From NCBI RefSeq assembly GCF_000421705.1, contig NZ_ATXN01000006.1:1-64000 (forward strand): 64,000 nt of DNA. The letters are read 5' to 3'. Under the pieces are notes generated by a model that was not told the origin of the DNA, searched no databases, and saw only the letters and a list, made by a program, of their open reading frames with translations. Source of the DNA: Brevundimonas naejangsanensis DSM 23858. Lineage in GTDB: Bacteria; Pseudomonadota; Alphaproteobacteria; Caulobacterales; Caulobacteraceae. The number at the start of each line of letters is the position of its first letter. The first letter of the stretch is position 1. The position numbers and the translations under genes were made by a program. Positions 1-8,353 of this stretch are shown in pieces.

Positions 1-39
1 ACTTTTTCAAACCCCCGCCCCGTCCAAAACCCCGAAAAC

Positions 40-147
40 TCAGTCTCCGAAGCCCCGTTGGGCCAGCCCGTCTCCGAGCGAGGCGGCGATATACGAGGCG
101 CTTTTCTCGAGGGCAATAGGCAAAACCAGCTTTTCCGATCTATCCAC
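40..147 (-). CDS. Possible 35-residue small protein, unrecognised
   Basis: A short open frame on the minus strand runs from a GTG at 147 to a TGA at 40-42. An AAAGG ribosome-binding-like stretch lies about 8 bases upstream of the GTG. The product would be small, soluble and probably helical, beginning with Asp-Arg-Ser-Glu-Lys-Leu and ending in Gly-Phe-Gly-Asp. It follows the CBS-domain gene in the same direction after 45 bases, so it could be co-transcribed. The same frame stays open upstream into the CBS gene, so this could be chance. No family is recognised. Confidence 0.25.
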   Translation of the reverse strand: MDRSEKLVLPIALEKSASYIAASLGDGLAQRGFGD

Positions 148-192
148 AGATCGAGCCTTTATGCACAGGTCGCCCAGCGCCTTAGCCGCCCC

Positions 193-621
193 CTACCCCG
201 CCGCTATATAGGTACGCAGGCTTTCGGCCTCATGCGTAGCCTGGGCGATCTGGCATTTGACCACGTCGCCGATCGAGACGACGCCGGCCAGACGCTTGTC
301 CAGCAGGACAGGCAGGTGGCGGATGCGGCGGTCCGTCATTCGGGCCATCAACGCTTCAACGGTCTCGGCCGGATCGGCGAAAACCACCTCGCTGGTCATA
401 TAATGGGAGACAGGGCGCTCCAGGGCCTGCGTCCCGTCGCGAGAAATCGCGCGCACAATGTCGCGCTCGGACAGGACGCCCACCACGCCATCGCCTTCGC
501 AGACGATCAAGGCCCCCACCTGACGGCGCTCGAGCTCGGCGCAGGCTTCATTCAGATTGGCGTCCGGCGCCAGTGTGAACACTGCGCCTCCCTTGCCCTT
601 GAGAATCTCGGCGACCAGCAT
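193..621 (-). CDS. CBS-domain pair protein
   Basis: A 142-residue soluble protein made almost entirely of two CBS motifs (about residues 8-60 and 73-128), which form one Bateman module. Such modules usually bind adenine nucleotides and sense energy state. The sequence shows the typical pattern, with VGVLSERDIVRAI closing the first motif and LAGVVSIGDVV closing the second. Stand-alone pairs like this are common in alphaproteobacteria and usually have no known partner. The start at 621 is chosen over longer options because a strong AGGAGGAA lies just upstream. It follows the rhomboid gene by about 70 bases on the same strand. Confidence 0.85.
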   Translation of the reverse strand: MLVAEILKGKGGAVFTLAPDANLNEACAELERRQVGALIVCEGDGVVGVLSERDIVRAISRDGTQALERPVSHYMTSEVVFADPAETVEALMARMTDRRIRHLPVLLDKRLAGVVSIGDVVKCQIAQATHEAESLRTYIAAG

Positions 622-691
622 GGCGACTTCCTCCTGATGGGCAGGCCGTCGTCCGCGCGTCGCGGGCGGGCCGCAAGACCGACAGGTTGGC

Positions 692-1360
692 TCAGACGCC
701 GCCGATAGGCAAATCACGGCGCGCGGCGAACCAGCCTCCGATCGGCCCGATGGCGAGAATGCCGAACACGAAGCCGATGGCGTGCGCCTCCCAGGCGATG
801 CGGGCGCCGTCCGCCCCCGGCGCCAGACCGATCAGACCCACAATGAGATTCACCGCCATCCAGGCCGCCGAAGCGCGCAACACCATCGGATGGAACAGCG
901 GAAGGACGCGCCCATGCCCGCCCATCAGCCTGGTGGCGGCTCCGATCAGGCCGAAGACCGCGCCCGACGCGCCGACCAGCGGCCCCATGCTGTGCGGATG
1001 CACCAGGCCATAGCCCAGGGCCGCCACGACGCCGGCCGCTATATAGAAGAGGATGAAGACCAGCGGTCCCGGTCCGCGTTCCATCAGACGGGCGACGGGT
1101 GCGCCGAAGGCCAGGGCGCCCACCGCATTCATCGTCACATGAGCCCAGCCCCCGTGCAGCAGCATGGAGGTGAACAGACCCTGCCAGTCGCCCGCCCACA
1201 GCCTTGCCGGAACGAAGGCCATCGACACCCCCAGATCAGGAAGCCGCTCCTGCAGATAATAGAGCACCGGCATGGATGCTGCGATCAGCAGGGGCAGGAA
1301 GGGCGCGTTGAACATCTTTTCGCGCGGCGGCCGCGGCGAACGGGCGTCAGATTGGGACAT
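692..1360 (-). CDS. Rhomboid-family intramembrane serine protease
   Basis: A 222-residue membrane protein with about six hydrophobic segments. Rhomboids cleave transmembrane substrates inside the bilayer with a Ser-His dyad. Here the serine is in GASGAVFG (about Ser132) and the histidine in EAHAIGF (about His193). HGGWAHVTMN (residues 69-78) matches the conserved first transmembrane region and carries the oxyanion-type His and Asn. The start at 1360 is chosen for an AAGGA ribosome site; the longer frame to 1501 would run into the hfaA leader. It diverges from hfaA with about 120 bases between. Substrates cannot be inferred. Confidence 0.88.
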   Translation of the reverse strand: MSQSDARSPRPPREKMFNAPFLPLLIAASMPVLYYLQERLPDLGVSMAFVPARLWAGDWQGLFTSMLLHGGWAHVTMNAVGALAFGAPVARLMERGPGPLVFILFYIAAGVVAALGYGLVHPHSMGPLVGASGAVFGLIGAATRLMGGHGRVLPLFHPMVLRASAAWMAVNLIVGLIGLAPGADGARIAWEAHAIGFVFGILAIGPIGGWFAARRDLPIGGV

Positions 1361-1479
1361 TCGTCCTTGATGAGGCCAGTCGCATTCCAGCTCAAGGCGT
1401 CGTTTTGCGCCATTCCGAGACTGATACGGTCTGGCACGGTCATTGCGAGGGCCCTTCCAGAAGTTCTCGGGAGCGCCTG

Positions 1480-1923
1480 ATGCCGTCTCATAGACTGACA
1501 CTCATGACCGTTGCGGCCGCCGCCGCCGTGCTGGCGGGCCTGCCCGCCGGTTCGGCCGTCGCGCAGTCGACCGGCTCGGCCGGCGCGGGCCAGTTCCAGG
1601 CCGGCTACGGCGCCTCGCGCTACACCACCGCCCAGGCCAGCCGCGGCACGACCCGCGACGCCAAGGGCAACCGCCTGGTCGTCGACGGCATCATCCAGCA
1701 GAACGGCAGCGCCTATTCGCGAAGCGACAGCAGTGCGTCGTCCAGCATTTTCAACGGCGGCGTCGGCTCGAGCGGCGGGACCAACATCGGCGGCTCGACC
1801 GCCATCGGCAACAACCTGAATGTGGTGGTCCAGGGCAACCGCAACACGGTTGTCGTCAACTCCAACCAGACCAACACCGGCGACATCAACGCCGGCACCA
1901 CCCTGAACGGGCCGCGTCCATGA
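1480..1923 (+). CDS. hfaA: Holdfast anchoring protein HfaA
   Basis: A 147-residue secreted protein with a signal peptide ending near residue 28 (AVAQ). The mature part is rich in Gly, Ser, Asn and Thr. In Caulobacter, HfaA is a small cell-surface protein at the stalk tip that helps fix the adhesive holdfast to the envelope. The C-terminal part carries an Ala-x-Gly-Asn motif (about 108-111) and QTNTGDI (130-136), a pairing also repeated throughout HfaD. The chosen ATG has GGGAG upstream and keeps a clean signal peptide. The stop overlaps the hfaB start (ATGA), which indicates translational coupling. Confidence 0.85.
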   Translation: MPSHRLTLMTVAAAAAVLAGLPAGSAVAQSTGSAGAGQFQAGYGASRYTTAQASRGTTRDAKGNRLVVDGIIQQNGSAYSRSDSSASSSIFNGGVGSSGGTNIGGSTAIGNNLNVVVQGNRNTVVVNSNQTNTGDINAGTTLNGPRP

Positions 1924-2942
1924 AAATCTCAGCCATCCGCCGCTCGCCTGTGCGCGCCCTCGGCTGCGTCGCCGCCGCCGCCGCCCTGCTGGGCGGTTGC
2001 GTCAGCACCTCCGCCGGGCCGTCGGGCCAATACGCCAAGCCGATCGGCAACGCCCCGGTGACGTCAAACCCGACGCCCTATTCGACCGCGCTCTATTGCC
2101 TGGCCGACTATGCGCGCCGCTATAACCTGCCCTCGCCGCGCATGGCCGTGGGCCGGATCAGCGACTACACCGGCTCCATCTCTTCGGACGGCGGTCGCCA
2201 GATCACCCAGGGCGCGTCCCTGATGGCGAACACCGCCCTGGCCAAGGCCGGCGCCCGCATCGTCGAGCGCTACGACACCTCGGTGTCGGAGCTGGAGTTG
2301 CGCTACGCCAACAACAAGCTGATCGGCGACGACGTGCCGAACGGCGGAGCCCAGGACGCCGCCTTCCGCCGCATCCTGGCGGGTCAGGTGCCGGGCTCGG
2401 ACTTCTATGTGGTCGGCGGCATCACCGAGGTGAACTACAACATCCGCTCGGGCGGCTTCGACGTCGCCGGCGGCGAAGTGAAACAGAACGGCGGCTCGGG
2501 CCTGATCACCGGCAAGGTGTTTGTGATGAACGTCGCGATCGACCTGCGTCTGGTGCAGACCACCACCCTCGAAGTCGTGGATGTCGTCTCCTATCAGAAG
2601 CAGATCGTCGGCCGCGAAGTGTCGGCAGGCGTGTTCGACTTCCTGAACGGCAACGTCTTCGACATTTCGGCCGGGTCCAGCGGCCTGGAGCCGGTTCAAC
2701 TGGCCGTCCGCGCCCTGGTCGAACGCGCCACGGTCGAGTTCATGGCCAATCTGTACGGCGCCCCCGGCCCGGAAATCTGCCTCAACCCCGCCAACGACCC
2801 GCTGGCCGACAGCCCTGTCGGCGCCACCGGCGGCTATTATCCCGCTTACGCAAACACGGACACGAACAATGGCCAAACTCGCGCCGACCCGTCTCGCTGG
2901 CACGATCGCCGCGACAGCGCTGTGCGTAGCGGCGGCCGCTGA
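1920..2942 (+). CDS. hfaB: Holdfast anchoring lipoprotein HfaB (CsgG family)
   Basis: A 340-residue lipoprotein whose signal peptide ends in the lipobox LGGC (Cys27). The mature region belongs to the CsgG/HfaB outer-membrane family. CsgG forms the secretion pore for curli subunits, and HfaB is the corresponding factor needed to export and stabilise HfaA and HfaD. Visible family features include MAVGRISDYTGS near residue 75, the YYVVGGITEVNY-like strand near 165, and a long amphipathic stretch consistent with the pore strands. The start overlaps hfaA by 4 bases. The 3' end overlaps hfaD by 74 bases, which is unusually long. Confidence 0.9.
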   Translation: MKISAIRRSPVRALGCVAAAAALLGGCVSTSAGPSGQYAKPIGNAPVTSNPTPYSTALYCLADYARRYNLPSPRMAVGRISDYTGSISSDGGRQITQGASLMANTALAKAGARIVERYDTSVSELELRYANNKLIGDDVPNGGAQDAAFRRILAGQVPGSDFYVVGGITEVNYNIRSGGFDVAGGEVKQNGGSGLITGKVFVMNVAIDLRLVQTTTLEVVDVVSYQKQIVGREVSAGVFDFLNGNVFDISAGSSGLEPVQLAVRALVERATVEFMANLYGAPGPEICLNPANDPLADSPVGATGGYYPAYANTDTNNGQTRADPSRWHDRRDSAVRSGGR

Positions 2943-4122
2943 GGCTTCCGCTCAAGATCGCGGGCTGGTCCTGAATGAGCAGCTCAACCTTGGCGACGTC
3001 ATCAGCGGTCAACGCCTGAACGTCGTCAACGTCAGCGACAACGTCGCCGTGTCGAACGCCGCCATGGGCAACGCCCTGTCCGGCGGCGCCGAAGGCCGCG
3101 CCGCCGACATCCGTTCGACCCAGGACATGCAGGGCGCCGCGATAGCGGACACCTCCCTGACCCTGCGCGGCGATACGGGCTATGTGAACAGCGTCACCCA
3201 GGCGCGCGGCAACTATCTGGCCGCGACCGCCGTCAACACCGGCATCGACGTGGACGCCGGTCAGAATCTGGATGGCGACGTCACCGCGCGTACTCGGATC
3301 GAGGAAACCGGCGCCCGCCTGAACTACGGCGGCCACGTCTCGGCCGACGCGATCGGAAACACCGTCGCCCTGGGCGCCAGCGGCACGGGCGACCAGCGCG
3401 GCGCCATCACCGGCCGCGCCGATCAGAACTCGACCGGTCAGATCTATGCCGAGAACGAAGCCCGTTTCACCTACGCCCCGGCCCCGGCGGTCTTCACCAG
3501 CCATGCTTCGGCCAATGCCGTGCAGGCGACTTCGACCCCGAACTCGCACCAGGATCTGTCAGTCAGCCAGAGCGCCTCAGGCGCCGGGGTCACCGCCTGG
3601 ACCGGCGTGTGGGCGGGCAACGCCTGGGACATCGCCGCGCGCAGCCGCGCCGCCTCCAACCAGGCGGCCTTCTACAACCAGGGCGGCGCTTTGCTGGTCG
3701 ACGTGGACCAGCAGAACTCGGCCGAGGTTCTGTCGCGCACCGAGCTCAGCTCCTACGACTTCGGCGCCGCCTATTCGACCGCCGAGGCTGTCGGCAATGA
3801 GGTTCATGCGGGCAACAACGACATCTATGTCAGCATCGACAACACCCAGATGAACACCGGCGGCGTCACCGCCAGCGCCGGGTTCACCGGCCAGAACGGC
3901 TACGACGCCTATGTCGGGGCCAATGCGGCGGGCAACGCCGTCACCGGCTTCGCCTGTTCGACCTGCGGCGGCGACCTGAACGTCCGCAACAGCCAGACCA
4001 ACGCAGGCGACGTGCGCGCTACGGCGACCGCCACCGTCAACGGTTGGGGCCGCAATGTCGTCGCCGGCGCCAACGCCGTCGGCAACACGGCGACCTTCTA
4101 TGTCGCACGACCGGGAAATTAA
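2869..4122 (+). CDS. hfaD: Holdfast anchoring protein HfaD
   Basis: A 417-residue surface protein with a signal peptide (cleavage near ASAQ, residues 26-29). It completes the hfaA-hfaB-hfaD set that attaches the holdfast to the cell pole. The mature chain is almost entirely repetitive: a Gln-x-Asn-x-Gly-x-Val-type motif recurs at residues 38, 85, 132, 186, 234, 282, 327 and 376, and an Ala-x-Gly-Asn-type motif recurs between the copies. The period is about 48 residues, suggesting a beta-solenoid or curlin-like fold. One ACSTCGGD segment (about 362-369) could form a local disulfide. The start lies inside hfaB but is the only one giving a signal peptide. Confidence 0.87.
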   Translation: MAKLAPTRLAGTIAATALCVAAAAEASAQDRGLVLNEQLNLGDVISGQRLNVVNVSDNVAVSNAAMGNALSGGAEGRAADIRSTQDMQGAAIADTSLTLRGDTGYVNSVTQARGNYLAATAVNTGIDVDAGQNLDGDVTARTRIEETGARLNYGGHVSADAIGNTVALGASGTGDQRGAITGRADQNSTGQIYAENEARFTYAPAPAVFTSHASANAVQATSTPNSHQDLSVSQSASGAGVTAWTGVWAGNAWDIAARSRAASNQAAFYNQGGALLVDVDQQNSAEVLSRTELSSYDFGAAYSTAEAVGNEVHAGNNDIYVSIDNTQMNTGGVTASAGFTGQNGYDAYVGANAAGNAVTGFACSTCGGDLNVRNSQTNAGDVRATATATVNGWGRNVVAGANAVGNTATFYVARPGN

Positions 4123-4165
4123 CTTTCGGTAACTTGAGCTAGTCAAGCTCGTTTGTCACCGTAAA

Positions 4166-4200
4166 CAGGCGCGAGGCTGAAGAAGCTTCGCGCCTGTCTT
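4166..4200 (+). terminator. Rho-independent terminator after hfaD
   Basis: A 13-base-pair hairpin with one G-T wobble. CAGGCGCGA at 4166-4174 pairs with TCGCGCCTG at 4188-4196, extended inward by GGCT/AGCT, with a five-base loop. A short T-rich TCTT follows. It lies 44 bases past the hfaD stop and before the M16 protease gene. Confidence 0.75.
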
Positions 4201-4260
4201 ACGTGCAGGGCCGCAATCAGTCCCGGGGGCCGCCCGCTCGCACGTCGCGGAGACCACCGA

Positions 4261-7146
4261 ATGCGATCCCCTCGCCCTCGCCGCCTGCTTCTGCTCGCCG
4301 CGTCCAGCCTCGCCCTGATGGGCGGCGCGGCCCTCCCTGCCGTCGCTTTGACGCCGCCTTCGGCCGTCGCGACGCAGAACGCTCAACCATCCAAGCCTTG
4401 GGCTCAGGCGGCCAGCGACATCCCGGCCGACGCGGCCGTACGTTTCGGCGTCCTGCCCAACGGCATGCGCTACGCCATCATGAAGAACGCCACTCCTCCG
4501 GGTCAGGCGTCGCTGCGCCTGCGGATCGCGGCCGGTTCCCTGATGGAGAACGAAGACCAGTTGGGTCTGGCCCACTTCATGGAGCATATGGCCTTCAACG
4601 GCACGACGAACGTGCCCGAGAACGAGCTGCTGCGGATTCTGGAGCGTCTCGGCCTAGCCTTCGGCGCCGACACCAACGCCTTCACCAGCTTCGACCAGAC
4701 CGCCTATACGCTGGAGCTGCCGCGCACCAACGACGAGACGGTCGACACCTCGCTGCGGATCATGCGCGAACAGGTCTCCGAGGCCCTGATGAAGGCCGAG
4801 GACATCGATTCCGAACGCGGCGTGATCGAGGGTGAAGAGCGGCTGCGCAACACCCCGGCCCTGCGCTCGCTGAAAGCCCAGATCGCATTGCTGGCGCCGG
4901 GCCAGCGCCTGTCAAACCGCCTGCCGATCGGCGACCTCAGCATCATCCGCAGCGCCCCGCGCGAACGCTTCGTTGAGTTCTACGAGGCCTACTACCGCCC
5001 CGAACGGGCCACCATGATCGCCGTCGGGGACTTCGACGTCGATCAGATGGAAGCCAAGATCAAGGCGACCTTCTCGGACTGGACCCCCAAGGCCGCCGAC
5101 GGCCCCGAGCCCGATCTGGGACAGGTCGCCCCGCGTCAACCCGAGACCCGCATCCTGGTCGAGCCGGGCGTGCAGTCGTCGGTTCAGCTGAACTGGATCC
5201 GCAACCCCGACCTCGATCCCGATACGGCGTCCGAACGCCGCGACGCCCTGTTGCAGAACCTGGGCATGGCCGTGCTGAACCGCCGTCTGGGCGAACTGGC
5301 CCGCGCGGACAACCCGCCCTTTATCGGCGCCGGCGGCGGACAGGGCACCCTGTTCAAGACCCTGGACCTGGCCAGCGTCTCGGCCGCCTTCAATCCCGGC
5401 GGCATCCAGCGCGCGCTGGAAACCATCGAACAGGAACAACGCCGCCTGGTGCAGTTCGGCGTGTCCCAGATCGAACTGGATCGCGAGATCGCCAACAGCC
5501 GCGCCGCACTCGAAACGGTGGTGCAGGCCGCAGCCACACGCAGCACGCCCGCCCTGGCGAACTCCCTGTTGGGCGCTGTCAACGACGACAAGGTCTTTTC
5601 CTCGCCCGCCACCAACCTCGCCTTGTTTGAAGCCACGGTGAAAGACCTGCAGGCGGCCCAGGTCAGTGAGGCCGTCAAGCGCGCCTTTGAAGGTCAGGGG
5701 CCCCTGGCGCTGGTCGTCACGCCCGAGCCGATCGAAGGAGGCGAGGCCGGCGTCACCACCCTGCTGGAAGCCAGCCGCGCCACGCCGGTCGCCGCCCCGG
5801 CGGAACAGGCGGCTCTGGATTGGCCCTACGCCGACTTCGGCGCCGTCGCCACGCCCGCCTCGACCACCGAAGTCGCCGCCGTCGGCGCCACGGTCGTCAC
5901 CTTCCCCAACGGCGTGCGCCTGACCGTCAAGCCGACGACCTTCAAGGACCAGCAGATCCTGATTTCGGTCCGCACCGGCATCGGCGAGATGGGCCTGCCG
6001 ACCGATCGTTTCACCGCTCAGTCCCTGGCCCCGATGGTCTTCACGGCGGGCGGCCTCGGCAAGCTGACGGCCGACGAGTTGAACCGGGTCCTGACCGGCA
6101 AGATCTATGGCGCTGGTTTCAGCATCGACAGCGACGCCTATCAGCTGTCGGGCGCTACCCGTCCGGCCGATCTGCAACTGCAGATGCAGGTGCTAGCCGC
6201 CTATCTGACCGATCCGGGCCTGCGTCCGGCGCCGTTCGAACAGATCAAGGCCGTCCTGCCGCAGTTCATGGCGCAGCAGATGGCGACCCCCGGCGGCGCC
6301 TTCGGCCTTCAAGCCTCGGGCCTGCTGGCCAGCGGCGACAAGCGGGAATCCATGCCTTCGCCTGCGGAAATCGCCGCCTTCACCCTGGATGAACTGAAGC
6401 AGGGCGTGGTTCAGGGCCTAGCGACCGGCCCCATCGACATCGTCATGGTCGGAGACGTCAAGATCGAGGACGCAGTCGCCTCCGTCGCCTCAACCTTCGC
6501 CGCCCTGCCCGCCCGCGCTTCGGCCGCCCAGCCTCTGGCCGGTTCGGACCAGCGCCGCTTCCCGGCGCCGACGGCCCAGCCGATCCGCCTGACCCACGCC
6601 GGTCCGGCGGAGCAGGGTCTGGCCTATGTCGCCTGGCCGACCACCGACGCCGTCAACGACCGGACCGAAGCGCGCAAGGCCTCCATCCTGGCCGAAGTTC
6701 TGAAACTGCGAGTCATGGAGGAGATCCGCGAGAAGCAGGCCCTGGCCTACTCGCCCGGCGTCCGCGCCTCGTCGTCCGACGTGTTCACGGGCTACGGCTC
6801 CATCTCGATCACCGCCGACACGGCGCCCGAGAAGTTCGACGCCTTCTTCTCCGCCGTTGACGCCATCATCGCCGACCTGCGCGACAAGCCGGTCAGCGAG
6901 GACGAGTTGAATCGCGCGCGCCTGCCGGTGATCGAAAGCCTGCGCCGCAGCCAGGCGGGCAATGAATACTGGCTAGGCCAGTTGGAGGATCTGGCCGCCA
7001 GGCCCGCTACGCTGGAACAGATCCAGACGCACATCAGCGATCTGGAATCCTTCACCGCCGCCGACATTCAGGCGGCCGCGCGCCAGTATCTGAAGCCCGA
7101 TACGGCGTGGAAGGCCGAGGTCGTCTCGGTCAACGCCGCCCAATAA
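4261..7146 (+). CDS. M16 (insulinase/pitrilysin) family zinc peptidase
   Basis: A 961-residue exported metallopeptidase with a signal peptide (roughly residues 1-30). The inverted zinc motif HFMEH is at about residues 105-109, and the third ligand is probably in RGVIEGEER some 75 residues later. The C-terminal half repeats the M16 fold without a second zinc motif, as in single-chain pitrilysin-type enzymes, where it only shapes the closing chamber. The length is normal for this class. Likely location is the periplasm or cell surface, where it would degrade peptides. GGAG precedes the ATG. It is monocistronic between two terminators. Confidence 0.88.
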   Translation: MRSPRPRRLLLLAASSLALMGGAALPAVALTPPSAVATQNAQPSKPWAQAASDIPADAAVRFGVLPNGMRYAIMKNATPPGQASLRLRIAAGSLMENEDQLGLAHFMEHMAFNGTTNVPENELLRILERLGLAFGADTNAFTSFDQTAYTLELPRTNDETVDTSLRIMREQVSEALMKAEDIDSERGVIEGEERLRNTPALRSLKAQIALLAPGQRLSNRLPIGDLSIIRSAPRERFVEFYEAYYRPERATMIAVGDFDVDQMEAKIKATFSDWTPKAADGPEPDLGQVAPRQPETRILVEPGVQSSVQLNWIRNPDLDPDTASERRDALLQNLGMAVLNRRLGELARADNPPFIGAGGGQGTLFKTLDLASVSAAFNPGGIQRALETIEQEQRRLVQFGVSQIELDREIANSRAALETVVQAAATRSTPALANSLLGAVNDDKVFSSPATNLALFEATVKDLQAAQVSEAVKRAFEGQGPLALVVTPEPIEGGEAGVTTLLEASRATPVAAPAEQAALDWPYADFGAVATPASTTEVAAVGATVVTFPNGVRLTVKPTTFKDQQILISVRTGIGEMGLPTDRFTAQSLAPMVFTAGGLGKLTADELNRVLTGKIYGAGFSIDSDAYQLSGATRPADLQLQMQVLAAYLTDPGLRPAPFEQIKAVLPQFMAQQMATPGGAFGLQASGLLASGDKRESMPSPAEIAAFTLDELKQGVVQGLATGPIDIVMVGDVKIEDAVASVASTFAALPARASAAQPLAGSDQRRFPAPTAQPIRLTHAGPAEQGLAYVAWPTTDAVNDRTEARKASILAEVLKLRVMEEIREKQALAYSPGVRASSSDVFTGYGSISITADTAPEKFDAFFSAVDAIIADLRDKPVSEDELNRARLPVIESLRRSQAGNEYWLGQLEDLAARPATLEQIQTHISDLESFTAADIQAAARQYLKPDTAWKAEVVSVNAAQ

Positions 7147-7154
7147 CGAAGAAA

Positions 7155-7190
7155 GGGCCCCGTTCCGCAAGGAACGGGGCCCAGTCGTTT
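7155..7190 (+). terminator. Rho-independent terminator of the M16 gene
   Basis: A perfect 12-base-pair stem (GGGCCCCGTTCC at 7155-7166, GGAACGGGGCCC at 7171-7182) closes a GCAA tetraloop. CGTTT follows. It sits 9 bases past the stop codon. Confidence 0.85.
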
Positions 7191-7259
7191 AGGCCTATCG
7201 ACGGAGAGTCGATGGCTGAGACTAGACGCCGGCGTCTGTCGCCAAGCTGAACAGCGGGT

Positions 7260-8186
7260 TCAGAAAACCCGGCCGCCGACCCCGCCGTCCATCATGATCA
7301 TGCCGGTAGAGGCGGCGCCCTCGACCATCTCCTCGCGATACTCGGTGTAGGTCTCTTCGCGGATCATGGTCAGAACCTTCACGCCGGCGCCGTAACGGCG
7401 CAGCAGCGAGCGCTCATTACACTGACGCGCCTGCTTTTCAGGACGGCATTCCAGACGGCCGCCGGCGCCGTGCCACAGGGCGTCGCCCTTGTTGCAGGCC
7501 GTGGTTTCGCCGGCCGCGCCTTCCGCCTCGCTGACAGTCCACTGCAGCTTTGTCCCCGCCAGGCAGCGGTACAGTTCGCCGTCGTAGCTGTCCGCGACGT
7601 CGCGGCCCGGAACGACCTGGGACGCCGGGTGCGGCACATTGCGGTCGTCGATGCAGACGGCCTGCAGCACGACCTGCTTCTCGATACGGCGCGACGCGGT
7701 GAAGGGCACCCGCACCATCTGCATCCCGCCCTGGACGTTCAGTCCCTGAATGGTGGTGGGATAGGGCTGATCGACGTTGAAATAGGCCCCGCCGCCGCCC
7801 GCCACGATCACCGTAGACGCTGCGCGCGATCCGGCCCAGGCGCGCGCCGAGGCGTTGGCGCTGGCGTTCGCATTAACGTTGACGTTGACGTTCACATTGC
7901 CGCCGCCAGAGCCGCAGCACGGAGGGGGCGGAGGCGGCAGGCATCCTCCGCCGCCGCAGGGGGGCGTCACCGGCGGGCGCGGGGGCAGACAGCCGCTGGG
8001 GCCGCAGCCACCGCCCGGCGGCGTCACCGGCGGGGTGATCGGCGTCGGCGGAGGCAAGATCGGCGTGGGCGGCGGCGGCGGCAGGCAACTGGACGGCCCG
8101 CACTGCGCCGCAGCCGCATCAGCAACCGCCATCAGCCCCACAAAGGCCACAGCGCCGGCCAGCATTTTCGTAATCCCTATCCGCAT
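7260..8186 (-). CDS. Pro/Cys-rich secreted protein of unknown function
   Basis: A 308-residue exported protein with a signal peptide ending near residue 27 (AAAAQ). The N-terminal third is low-complexity: three Cys-Gly-x-x-x-Cys-Leu-Pro-Pro units (about residues 29-37, 61-69, 77-85) separated by polyproline, then alternating Asn-Val and Asn-Ala residues (about 97-113). A globular Cys-containing C-terminal half follows (from about residue 125), ending in a Gly/Met-rich tail. Paired cysteines joined by rigid linkers suggest a cross-linked surface or stalk protein, but no family is recognised. ATG at 8186 has AGGAG upstream. It stands alone on the minus strand. Confidence 0.7.
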   Translation of the reverse strand: MRIGITKMLAGAVAFVGLMAVADAAAAQCGPSSCLPPPPPTPILPPPTPITPPVTPPGGGCGPSGCLPPRPPVTPPCGGGGCLPPPPPPCCGSGGGNVNVNVNVNANASANASARAWAGSRAASTVIVAGGGGAYFNVDQPYPTTIQGLNVQGGMQMVRVPFTASRRIEKQVVLQAVCIDDRNVPHPASQVVPGRDVADSYDGELYRCLAGTKLQWTVSEAEGAAGETTACNKGDALWHGAGGRLECRPEKQARQCNERSLLRRYGAGVKVLTMIREETYTEYREEMVEGAASTGMIMMDGGVGGRVF

Positions 8187-8353
8187 GGGATCGGACTCCT
8201 GCATTGATCGTCAGCAGAGGCAATGCAAGCGCCGGGCCGTTCCGAGTGTCCGCCAATGGGCTGTTTCATCCCCTCATGCGCGAGTTTGCGCCGTTCCGAC
8301 CCGTTAGTCGCAGCGCCTGTCCCATTGTGATCCGTGCCATTGTGGGGCGACGG

